A DNA stretch of 32,665 nt from Rhodospirillaceae bacterium (GTDB lineage Bacteria; Pseudomonadota; Alphaproteobacteria; UBA8366): positions 39,410 through 72,074 of the forward strand of contig PAXN01000011.1 in the NCBI GenBank assembly GCA_002715005.1. The letters run 5' to 3'. The notes below the pieces were generated by a model. The model saw only the letters and a program-made list of their open reading frames with translations. It did not search any database and was not told the origin of the DNA. The translations under genes were made by a program, and so were the position numbers. This document shows, piece after piece, positions 22,380-29,116 of the stretch (position 1 is its first letter; each line of letters starts with the position of its first letter).

Positions 22380-23789
22380 TTAACCGGGTTGGAGCGCTTT
22401 CATAAGTTGGGATACATTTTCCAGAGTTTCTAGATCAGCGATCATTTCTATTGCATCATCGCGTTGATCAGCTGAAATAACCCCATCCGAGCAATCGACG
22501 AACTTTCCGACGATATCGTCCCATGTGGCTGGCTCTTCTGACCAACCACGCGCATAGGATCGTGCATGGTTGATCGTCCGCCCGTCTTTCAGGTGGAAGG
22601 CGATCCGCATTTCCGCCCAATTGACGCCATCCACTCCCCATTGGCCGCGATGATGGGCGAAGTCTTCTGGCACGTCAACGTCGACCTTTTTCATGAGGGG
22701 CTGGACGTCGCCTTTGTCTACGCGTGATTGATCGTACTGGGCGAGACCGTTTTTGCCATCTATCAAACTGACGGCGATGGACCATTTGAGACTGTAACGT
22801 GCCTTATAGGAATCCGCGACCTCGTCATAGCAGGCGATGGCGCGGGCCTGTGGTGTCACCTCCGCATGTACGCGCTCGATATCATCTGCGTGGATCCCGT
22901 GTTCGGCAATAACGTCGAGTACAGCATCAATTGTTGAGGCGGGGGCGGTGGAGCCGGGATGAAAACAGACAATTGTGGTGTTTTCCGCTAATTCCCAGCG
23001 TTTACCCAATTTTTCGGTCATACGCGATAGATCAAATCCGTCTTCACCAGCGAAACATACCGCGAGGCCGAATTTTTCATGGCCACCCACATCAGTCTCT
23101 GATGGCTCGATAATATCCGGGTCCATTTGGTATCCTCGCTCGGCCAGCAAAGTTGCAAAGACACCGCATTTTGCTCCGTGACCGACATGGAAAGCCTTTC
23201 CCATTGATCCAACATTTTTGCGCAGGCCGGAACCTTCGGATGCTGCGACGGCAATCGCCATCCGTGTCTGACCTACATTGAGCCCGCCCATCCGAGCGCC
23301 TGCGACGGCTACTCCAATGGAACCCAATATCGCATTTGGATGCCAGCCTCGGTCTAATAAGGCTGGTCGTATCCCACGCGCGACACGGCTTTCTACTTCG
23401 AAGCCAGTGATAAAACCCGCCATCAGGTCGCGGCCCGATAGGTCGCGATCTTCTGCATAGGCCAATGAGCCTGGTACCATAACGACACTCGCATGGGTCA
23501 CCCCCTTCGTATAGTCGTCATATTCTTGTGCGTGAGCAGCCGTGGCGTTTACATAGGCGGCCAAGGGAGATGACGTGCGGTCCTTATGGCCGATGATACT
23601 TGCACGTCCGGTGCCCCCAATATGCCTGGCGGTATCAAGCGCAATGAGCGTCGATTTCTGGTTGGCGCCCGCCAGCGCAATACCCGTCATGTCAAGAATA
23701 CGTAATTTCGCTGACTCAGCTGCCGCATCGGGAATATCTTCCCACCGCGTCTCTATTGCCAACTTCGCCAATTCTTCAGTAACGCCCAT
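22380..23789 (-). CDS. MmgE/PrpD family protein, copy 1
   Basis: A 469-residue member of the MmgE/PrpD family, which includes 2-methylcitrate dehydratase, cis-aconitate decarboxylase and iminodisuccinate epimerase. Active-site positions known from cis-aconitate decarboxylase are kept: D91/D92 (YDDYT), H99 (VTHAS), H150 (GWHPN) and K198/H201 (GSMGKAFHVGHGAK). The ATG at 23789 has GGGAGG seven bases upstream; the in-frame TTG at 23804 overlaps that site and is rejected. It follows the other PrpD gene by 26 bp. The family handles small polycarboxylic or hydroxy acids by dehydration, decarboxylation or epimerisation; the substrate here is unknown. No prpB or prpC is near, so the methylcitrate cycle is unlikely. 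Confidence 0.87.
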   Translation of the reverse strand: MGVTEELAKLAIETRWEDIPDAAAESAKLRILDMTGIALAGANQKSTLIALDTARHIGGTGRASIIGHKDRTSSPLAAYVNATAAHAQEYDDYTKGVTHASVVMVPGSLAYAEDRDLSGRDLMAGFITGFEVESRVARGIRPALLDRGWHPNAILGSIGVAVAGARMGGLNVGQTRMAIAVAASEGSGLRKNVGSMGKAFHVGHGAKCGVFATLLAERGYQMDPDIIEPSETDVGGHEKFGLAVCFAGEDGFDLSRMTEKLGKRWELAENTTIVCFHPGSTAPASTIDAVLDVIAEHGIHADDIERVHAEVTPQARAIACYDEVADSYKARYSLKWSIAVSLIDGKNGLAQYDQSRVDKGDVQPLMKKVDVDVPEDFAHHRGQWGVDGVNWAEMRIAFHLKDGRTINHARSYARGWSEEPATWDDIVGKFVDCSDGVISADQRDDAIEMIADLETLENVSQLMKALQPG

Positions 23790-23815
23790 GATACTGCCTC
23801 CCAATATTTTGAAAT

Positions 23816-25165
23816 TTAAGGTGTTGCCACTCTTGCGATATCAGCAGCATTCGCCAGGTTTGCCGCATTGCGGCAGGTTTCGATAAGCTTTTCCGTGCCC
23901 GCATCACCGAGCATCGGTCTACAGAGATCGCGTGTTTTGTCATCCATCTGTGCGTTGCTAATGGGGTTCTCCAGGCTACCGAGCGCTTTCTCGATATACT
24001 TTTCGAACGTACGCCCATCTTTGGTGTTAATGGTTATACCCATGGCGTCGGCGGGGACAGTCGGATCGATTTCTGGCTTTACCTTTTGTCGGAGCGAAAC
24101 GGCAATAGGATCATTCACCGCTGCATCTGAGAATTCATTTTCGCCGCCTTTGCCATGTTGAATGGCGATGGCGCAGGCATGGTAAATACTAAACTTCCCC
24201 TCGAGCCCGGTGCTCGGGCTTTCTTTACCGGTAAGTTCCATCACCAGCGGATTAACCTTAAGGTTAATACTTTCAACATCACTTGGTTTTAAACCATACG
24301 CGTCGCGCAATTGGCTGCAGCCATCGATCCCAGGGTGCACCACCACGCCGCTTGCGAATGGTTTATAAGAGTTCTCGGAAATTAGGAATTTCTCGCCAAG
24401 CCCTTCGGTAATGAATGAATAGTCTTGCTTGGTCGAGGTAACATTTGCCCAGCCGCGTTTAGCCTCTATACCTTGTTCTGAGCTAGTAAAGCCATTGCTC
24501 GCCAGCATTGCTGACATCAATCCATTCTTGGCGGCATTGCCTACATGGAAACTTTTACACATGGAGCCAAACATTTCCCGCATGCCAGAAGATTGGGTGG
24601 CAGCAAGACCCATCGCCCAACGAGTTTGCTGCGGATTATTAGCCAGTAATCGGCTAGCGGCGGCCGCCGCACCAAAGATACCGGCTGTACCGGATATATG
24701 CCAGCCCACACTATAATGCTCGGGGGATACGGATTGGCCTAGACGACAGGTCACATCAATACCCAGGATCATGGCGTGGAGGAATTCGGCGCCGGATATT
24801 TGTTTCTCTTCTGCGATGGGGAGGATCGCGGCCACTATCGGTCCTGCAGGGTGGATAGCGGTAGCCAAATGCGTATCGTCGTAATCGAAAACATGGCTTG
24901 AAATACCATTGATAAGAGCGGCATTTAGTCCGTCGGTTTGCTCCTTACGACCCAGAATGGAAGCCCGGCCCGCCTCGGTTCCGAGCAACATAGTTTTTAA
25001 AACAATTTCTACGGATTCATGCTTGCAGCCACCGATAGCAACGCCCATCCAATTTAATAAGGTACGTGCGGATTCCAATTTCACATCCTCAGGAATATTC
25101 TCAAAACGAGAATTGAGAACAAAGTCGGCAAGAATTGCGGTCACATTTTTAGAGGTATCAGTCAT
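23816..25165 (-). CDS. MmgE/PrpD family protein, copy 2
   Basis: A 449-residue MmgE/PrpD protein, distinctly different from its neighbour. The active-site pattern is complete and closer to the classical form: FDYDDTH (93-99), H105 in AIHPAG, H156 in GWHISGT and K204/H207 in GSMCKSFHVGNAAKNG. It begins 5 bp after the cupin gene stop and ends 26 bp before the other PrpD gene. Two paired PrpD homologues in one operon are common in uncharacterised proteobacterial acid-catabolism loci, and they may act on successive intermediates or as related stereoisomer-specific enzymes. Their joint transcription with OtnK/OtnC suggests the substrate feeds a four-carbon acid pool. The reaction is not predictable from the sequence. 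Confidence 0.87.
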   Translation of the reverse strand: MTDTSKNVTAILADFVLNSRFENIPEDVKLESARTLLNWMGVAIGGCKHESVEIVLKTMLLGTEAGRASILGRKEQTDGLNAALINGISSHVFDYDDTHLATAIHPAGPIVAAILPIAEEKQISGAEFLHAMILGIDVTCRLGQSVSPEHYSVGWHISGTAGIFGAAAAASRLLANNPQQTRWAMGLAATQSSGMREMFGSMCKSFHVGNAAKNGLMSAMLASNGFTSSEQGIEAKRGWANVTSTKQDYSFITEGLGEKFLISENSYKPFASGVVVHPGIDGCSQLRDAYGLKPSDVESINLKVNPLVMELTGKESPSTGLEGKFSIYHACAIAIQHGKGGENEFSDAAVNDPIAVSLRQKVKPEIDPTVPADAMGITINTKDGRTFEKYIEKALGSLENPISNAQMDDKTRDLCRPMLGDAGTEKLIETCRNAANLANAADIARVATP

Positions 25166-25170
25166 TTGAC

Positions 25171-25548
25171 TTACGCATCCCCTGTGCCGAAGCCGCTGCC
25201 GGCTTTGCGGTACTCATCCCTCGGTGGACTAAATATATCGAGGACGGTAGCGCCGTCCGGTCCTGCCTTTACCGTGTGGGGCACATTGGGCGGTGTGCGC
25301 CAGAAATCACCTTTTTTGACGGGAAATGCCTTGTCACCCTGATATCGAGTGAGGGAACCATCCAAGAGAACACCCCACTGTTCTTCGGGGTGATGGTGCA
25401 TTTTACCTTCCGCATTGGCATCAATGGTCACAACAGAAAGCATGGCATGATCGCCCGGGAATATCCGTGTGTTTATACCTGGTCCGAGTTCTCGCGCGAT
25501 GCCAAGTGCTGTGTTGTGAAGATTAAAAAGCGTATCATCGTCGCTCAT
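25171..25548 (-). CDS. cupin-domain protein heading the PrpD-OtnK-OtnC operon
   Basis: A 125-residue single cupin. Motif 1 is MHHHPEEQWGVLLDG (50-64), giving histidines 51-53 and E55/E56; motif 2 ends in PNVPHTV with H91. This is a normal metal-binding cupin of the QdoI/pectin-degradation KdgF-like type by general look. KdgF-like cupins convert uronate-derived intermediates, so a sugar-acid isomerase or tautomerase role is possible but unproven. The ATG at 25548 has GGAGGA about eight bases upstream; an in-frame start at 25563 overlaps it. It is first in a minus-strand operon of up to seven genes and lies 147 bp from the divergent M81 gene. Confidence 0.78.
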   Translation of the reverse strand: MSDDDTLFNLHNTALGIARELGPGINTRIFPGDHAMLSVVTIDANAEGKMHHHPEEQWGVLLDGSLTRYQGDKAFPVKKGDFWRTPPNVPHTVKAGPDGATVLDIFSPPRDEYRKAGSGFGTGDA

Positions 25549-25581
25549 TGTATCTTCCTCCATATGAAATTATTACTATTT

Positions 25582-25594
25582 GGTCTAAAAGACC
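25582..25594. promoter_or_regulatory. palindrome GGTCT-AAA-AGACC, possible operator
   Basis: This perfect 5-bp inverted repeat with an AAA centre is embedded in TTTGGTCTAAAAGACCGAA. It lies 34 bp before the cupin/PrpD/otnK/otnC start and about 100 bp before the M81 start, a usual place for a shared operator. The TGGTC/GACC form resembles sites of GntR-family (FadR/FCD) regulators. No regulator gene is nearby. The centre TCTAAAAGA matches that of the palindrome at 1668-1690. Confidence 0.4.
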
Positions 25595-25695
25595 GAAGCG
25601 TAAGAGAACCGTCAAGAGCACTTCTATTTTTTGGCACTCTGTTTCTCAGCGCCTCGGAGCCTTATAAAGAAGTAGTAAAAATAGGGGAGGCTCTC

Positions 25696-27225
25696 ATGGC
25701 GCGTATTGCAATCGTATCTATCATGTTAGAAGTAAATTCCTTTTGTCCGGTGACGACAGAGGAGGATTTCCTAAAGTCTTGCTACTTGGTGGGTAATGAA
25801 ATCCTTGTTGAAGCGAAAAAAGATGCACCTTTGCTGGCTCGCGAGATCAAGCCCTTTATAAAAGCAATGGATGAGAGCGGTGATTGGACACCGATCCCCA
25901 CAATCTGCACGTACTATGAGCCTTGGGGTCCAATAGATGAAGGCTTCTTTAAGAGATATCTTGCAGACGTTCGAAAAATGTTGGAGGACGCGGATAAGGA
26001 AGCACCACTGGATGGCGTATATATCTGTAATCATGGTGCTATGGCTGCAACTCACGGCGAAGACCCCGACGGTGAATTGTACGAAATGGTGCGCGATGTT
26101 GTCGGACAGGATATTCCGGTGGTCGTAACGGTAGATCTCCATGCTAATATTTCCGAGCTTATGATGGAGAAGGCCGATATTATTATTTCCTACAAAACCA
26201 ATCCTCATGTAGATCAGCCGGAACGTGCCATTGAAGCAGCCCATGTACTGCGGCGTATGTTGAAAGGTGAACGGTTTGCTAATAGTCGTATTCGGCTGCC
26301 TATCACTCCGCCATCGGTGCGTTTGTTGACTGCGCCAGAAGGTACTTATGCGGATGCATTAAGGGCTGCAACTAAGGCGGAAGAGGATAATGATGCACTG
26401 GTTAGTGTTTCGGTTGTGGGTTCATTTTCATTTGCGGATCTATCAAAATGCGGCATCACCGTTATGGCCTATGGTGAGCAAGCGGCAGCGAATGAAATAA
26501 CTAACCGCCTTGCCCAGGAGATTTGGGCTGGCCGGGAAGACTTCCTTGTCCGTCTTACCTCGGTGGAGGATGCGGTTGCGCTCGCAGTTGAGGCAGGAGA
26601 GTCTGATGGGCAAAAGAAAGTGTGTCTGGCAGACGTTGCGGATAATCCTGGCGGCGGCGGTTGCGGTAATTCAACGGGGCTTTTTCTGCCGCTCCTCGAT
26701 GCTTCGCCTAAAAACATACTTTGTGGGTTATTCTCGGCCCCAGCGGTAGCTGCTGAAGCGCACGAGAAGGGTGTTGGCGCCAAATTCGAGGCAACTTTTA
26801 ACGACCCGGCCGCTTATGACTTTACTGAAACCTTCACCCGCGAGGTGGAAGTGCTTGCGCTGACGGATGGCTTCGTCAAAGGGCGTCGTGGTTGCCGTAA
26901 AGGCCGTACGATGAAGCTAGGGCTCAGCGCTGCTCTTAAAATTGGGGATATGATACTGCTTGTGATCAGTCGTCGAATGCAAATGTATGACCCGGCCCTA
27001 ATCGAACAATTCGGTTTAGATATTTCGAGCTTTTCGACCATAGCTCTTAAATCTCGTGGCCATTTCCGAGCGGGTTTCGATATTTTCTTCGAGAATGATG
27101 AAATCTTCGAAGTGGATGCGCCGGGTTTAACGACGCCTATACTTACTCGCTTTGATTGGAAGGCCCTGCCGAGACCATGTTATCCGATTGATAAGGATGC
27201 TGTTTGGGAAGGGGCTAAATCTTAG
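25696..27225 (+). CDS. M81 family (MlrC/microcystinase C-like) metallohydrolase
   Basis: A 509-residue protein with the N-terminal DUF1485 domain and C-terminal MlrC domain. The proposed zinc ligands are D147 and H149 (TVDLHAN) and H171 (NPHVD); the 22-residue gap between the histidines equals that between H169 and H191 of MlrC. ADNPGGGGCGNST in the C-terminal half is also typical. MlrC cleaves the linear microcystin tetrapeptide, but most M81 proteins lie in small-acid or amino-acid catabolism loci and their substrates are unknown. The frame is open back to 25276, antisense to the cupin; I chose the ATG at 25696, which has GGGGAGG five bases upstream and starts exactly at the family motif. 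It is a single-gene unit, with no signal peptide. Confidence 0.87.
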   Translation: MARIAIVSIMLEVNSFCPVTTEEDFLKSCYLVGNEILVEAKKDAPLLAREIKPFIKAMDESGDWTPIPTICTYYEPWGPIDEGFFKRYLADVRKMLEDADKEAPLDGVYICNHGAMAATHGEDPDGELYEMVRDVVGQDIPVVVTVDLHANISELMMEKADIIISYKTNPHVDQPERAIEAAHVLRRMLKGERFANSRIRLPITPPSVRLLTAPEGTYADALRAATKAEEDNDALVSVSVVGSFSFADLSKCGITVMAYGEQAAANEITNRLAQEIWAGREDFLVRLTSVEDAVALAVEAGESDGQKKVCLADVADNPGGGGCGNSTGLFLPLLDASPKNILCGLFSAPAVAAEAHEKGVGAKFEATFNDPAAYDFTETFTREVEVLALTDGFVKGRRGCRKGRTMKLGLSAALKIGDMILLVISRRMQMYDPALIEQFGLDISSFSTIALKSRGHFRAGFDIFFENDEIFEVDAPGLTTPILTRFDWKALPRPCYPIDKDAVWEGAKS

Positions 27226-27255
27226 TTCGCTCCGGAAACCTACCTGGCTGTTGAT

Positions 27256-27269
27256 ACCTAGAGATAGGT
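27256..27269. terminator. weak bidirectional terminator-like hairpin
   Basis: ACCTA and TAGGT flank a GAGA loop between the convergent M81 gene (ends 27225) and the D-2-hydroxyacid dehydrogenase gene (ends 27294). An upstream AAACCTA at 27236-27242 can pair instead with TAGGTTT at 27265-27271, giving an alternative longer fold. The stems are short and no strong T-run follows, so this is tentative. Confidence 0.3.
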
Positions 27270-27293
27270 TTGGAACCATTCTATTTCATAGGC

Positions 27294-28247
27294 TCAGTCC
27301 ATCTCTGGTACGGGCGTTTTCACAGGCTTACCACTGAAAAAAAGCTGGAGATTTTCCACCATTAAATCCGCCATTGCTTGGCGGGTTTCGTTTGTCGCGC
27401 TGGCATGGTGGGGTTGGACAATGACGTTCTTGAGGCCGATCAAGTCTTCTGGTGCGCTCGGTTCATCTTCAAAAACGTCGAGCGCTGCACCGGCGATGAC
27501 ATTATTATTTAAAGCGCTTGCCAACGCCCGCTCGTCGACTACAGAGCCGCGAGCTATATTGATTAGCATGCCAGAAGGGCCGAGCGCCTCAAGAACCTCG
27601 GCATTGACTAGTTTTTCTGTACCGGGGCCGCCTGGGCATGTGAGCATAAGAAAATCGACATTGGAGGCTAATTCTGACGGCTCTGCATAGTAATCGTTCG
27701 GAACATCCTTCTTATTGGGGCCTTGGTAGCTGACCCTCATATCGAAGGCTTCGGCACGTTTGCCAACTGCTTGTCCTATCCGCCCGAAGCCGACGATACC
27801 GAGACGTTTACCGCTAACCTTGGTGGTGTAGGCCATAGTCCCGTTTTTTACCCAGTCGCCTGAGCGAGTGTAATCGTCGCCAATCACCACACCCCGAGAA
27901 ATGGCCAGCATCAAAGCCATGCCGATATCGGCTACACAGTCGGTCAATACCCCGGGTGTATTGGTTACCATAATACCGCGTTTCTTGGCGGCGGCTACAT
28001 CGACCGTATTATAGCCGACCCCCATGACCGAAATTATTTTGAGGTTGGGCAAGCGGTCCATCAAGTCGCAACCAAGCTTACCGCTGGAGCCCGAGCAAAA
28101 GACACCTGTGGTCTTTTCCCCGAACTTCGCCAATAGTTCTACTCTGTCATCGGAACGGTTGAAATCGTAGATATCAAAATCATCGACCGGCAGCGTTTCG
28201 TCACCTGGCGGTTGCAATCGTGACGTGACGAGAACGGTTTCGACCAT
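27294..28247 (-). CDS. D-2-hydroxyacid dehydrogenase (glyoxylate/hydroxypyruvate reductase-like)
   Basis: A 317-residue D-isomer-specific 2-hydroxyacid dehydrogenase. The fold has GFGRIG (153-158) and catalytic R233 (NIARGS), E262 (FEDEP) and H280 (QPHHAS). The MGVGYNTVDV segment (75-84) matches the substrate-binding loop of glyoxylate/hydroxypyruvate reductases. It is the third gene of the dehydratase-aldolase operon, 12 bp after the aldolase, with AAGGA before its ATG. A likely job is to reduce or oxidise the short 2-oxo or hydroxy acid made from the aldolase products. It is only distantly related to the other D-2-hydroxyacid dehydrogenase at 17986-18957, so these are not a local duplication. 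Confidence 0.88.
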   Translation of the reverse strand: MVETVLVTSRLQPPGDETLPVDDFDIYDFNRSDDRVELLAKFGEKTTGVFCSGSSGKLGCDLMDRLPNLKIISVMGVGYNTVDVAAAKKRGIMVTNTPGVLTDCVADIGMALMLAISRGVVIGDDYTRSGDWVKNGTMAYTTKVSGKRLGIVGFGRIGQAVGKRAEAFDMRVSYQGPNKKDVPNDYYAEPSELASNVDFLMLTCPGGPGTEKLVNAEVLEALGPSGMLINIARGSVVDERALASALNNNVIAGAALDVFEDEPSAPEDLIGLKNVIVQPHHASATNETRQAMADLMVENLQLFFSGKPVKTPVPEMD

Positions 28248-28259
28248 AATATTGTTTCC

Positions 28260-29084
28260 TTACTTTTTTCTCTTCTTTGCGGTTGCCTTTTTTCGGGCCA
28301 TTTTCTTACCTACATATTCTTGAAAGCGATTGGCTAAGGCTCGAGAGCTATTGGTAAGTACAGCCATATCCGAGCCAACAGCCACATAGGTGTAACCCCA
28401 ATCGATCATTTGCTTGGCCTGAACTTCATCGCCTGTGAGATAGCCTGCGGGTTTACCAGCTTTTTTGCAGTAACCGACTGCTTTCTTGATCATCTTCTGC
28501 ACGCTAGCGTGGTACGGGTTGCCGATATGACCCATGGAGGCGGAAAGATCACTCGGGCCAACGAAGATACCATCTACGCCGGGCACTTTTGCAATTTCCG
28601 GAATATTCTCGACGGCTTCCTCTGTTTCGCATTGAACGATGACGCACATTTCCTTGTGCGCATTTAAATAGTAATCCGTTGTGGCGCCGTAATTATTCAT
28701 ACGTGCCAGGCTCATCACGCCGCGGACGCCTCCATTCTGGGGGTACCGCACGGCGGCTACAGCTGCGGCCGCCTCTTCAGCATTTTGGATCATTGGGAAG
28801 AGGATAGTTTGCGCACCAATATCAAGTACACGCTTGACCATTACGGGATCGTTCCAGGGTACACGCACCATCGGTTCCGCATGGCCTTGCTGAGCGACCT
28901 GGAGTTGGAGCAAGACGTCAACCAATTCGTTCGGGGAATGCTCCATGTCGACTACTGTCCAATCGAAGGCGGCGACTTGGGTTAGCATTTCAGCGACAAG
29001 CGTGGAGCGCAGGCCACTCCACAGACCGATTTGATAATCACCCCGTTTGATTGCGGCTTTAAATTTGTTTTTGCGAAGTTTCAT
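28260..29084 (-). CDS. HpcH/HpaI family class II aldolase (2-keto-3-deoxy acid aldolase)
   Basis: A 274-residue TIM-barrel pyruvate-dependent aldolase. Catalytic and metal residues are H49 (VDMEHSPNE), R74 (MVRVPWNDP), E153 (VQCETEEA) and D179 (VGPSDLSASMG). Relatives cleave 4-hydroxy-2-oxoheptanedioate, 2-keto-3-deoxy-L-rhamnonate or similar acids to pyruvate and an aldehyde. The gene lies 32 bp after the dehydratase gene, whose product would be its substrate. The C-terminus is unusual: the last 16 residues contain ten lysines or arginines (GKKMARKKATAKKRKK), beyond the normal end of the barrel. In this family C-terminal segments can help close the active site of a neighbouring subunit, so the tail may affect assembly or bind polyanions. 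Confidence 0.87.
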   Translation of the reverse strand: MKLRKNKFKAAIKRGDYQIGLWSGLRSTLVAEMLTQVAAFDWTVVDMEHSPNELVDVLLQLQVAQQGHAEPMVRVPWNDPVMVKRVLDIGAQTILFPMIQNAEEAAAAVAAVRYPQNGGVRGVMSLARMNNYGATTDYYLNAHKEMCVIVQCETEEAVENIPEIAKVPGVDGIFVGPSDLSASMGHIGNPYHASVQKMIKKAVGYCKKAGKPAGYLTGDEVQAKQMIDWGYTYVAVGSDMAVLTNSSRALANRFQEYVGKKMARKKATAKKRKK

Positions 29085-29116
29085 AGTTCTTCCAGTCGTT
29101 TAGTCGTTTAAAGGGA

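Noticed and set aside
22380-25165. PrpD genes as part of the 2-methylcitrate cycle
   Set aside because: No methylcitrate synthase or methylisocitrate lyase is nearby, and the operon partners are tetronate enzymes.
25276-25695. A 140-residue N-terminal extension of the M81 protein
   Set aside because: It is antisense to the cupin gene and upstream of a strong ribosome binding site and the conserved N-terminus at 25696.
11764-25698. Near-identical leaders (GGGGAGGCTC before ATGGC) at 11764 and 25684 as a shared regulatory element
   Set aside because: The match is short and is mostly the Shine-Dalgarno sequence itself, so chance is a sufficient explanation.
29094-29109. Tandem 8-bp repeat AGTCGTTT between the dehydratase and aldolase genes
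   Set aside because: Two copies of an 8-mer in a short spacer are within what slippage gives; no regulatory role can be supported.
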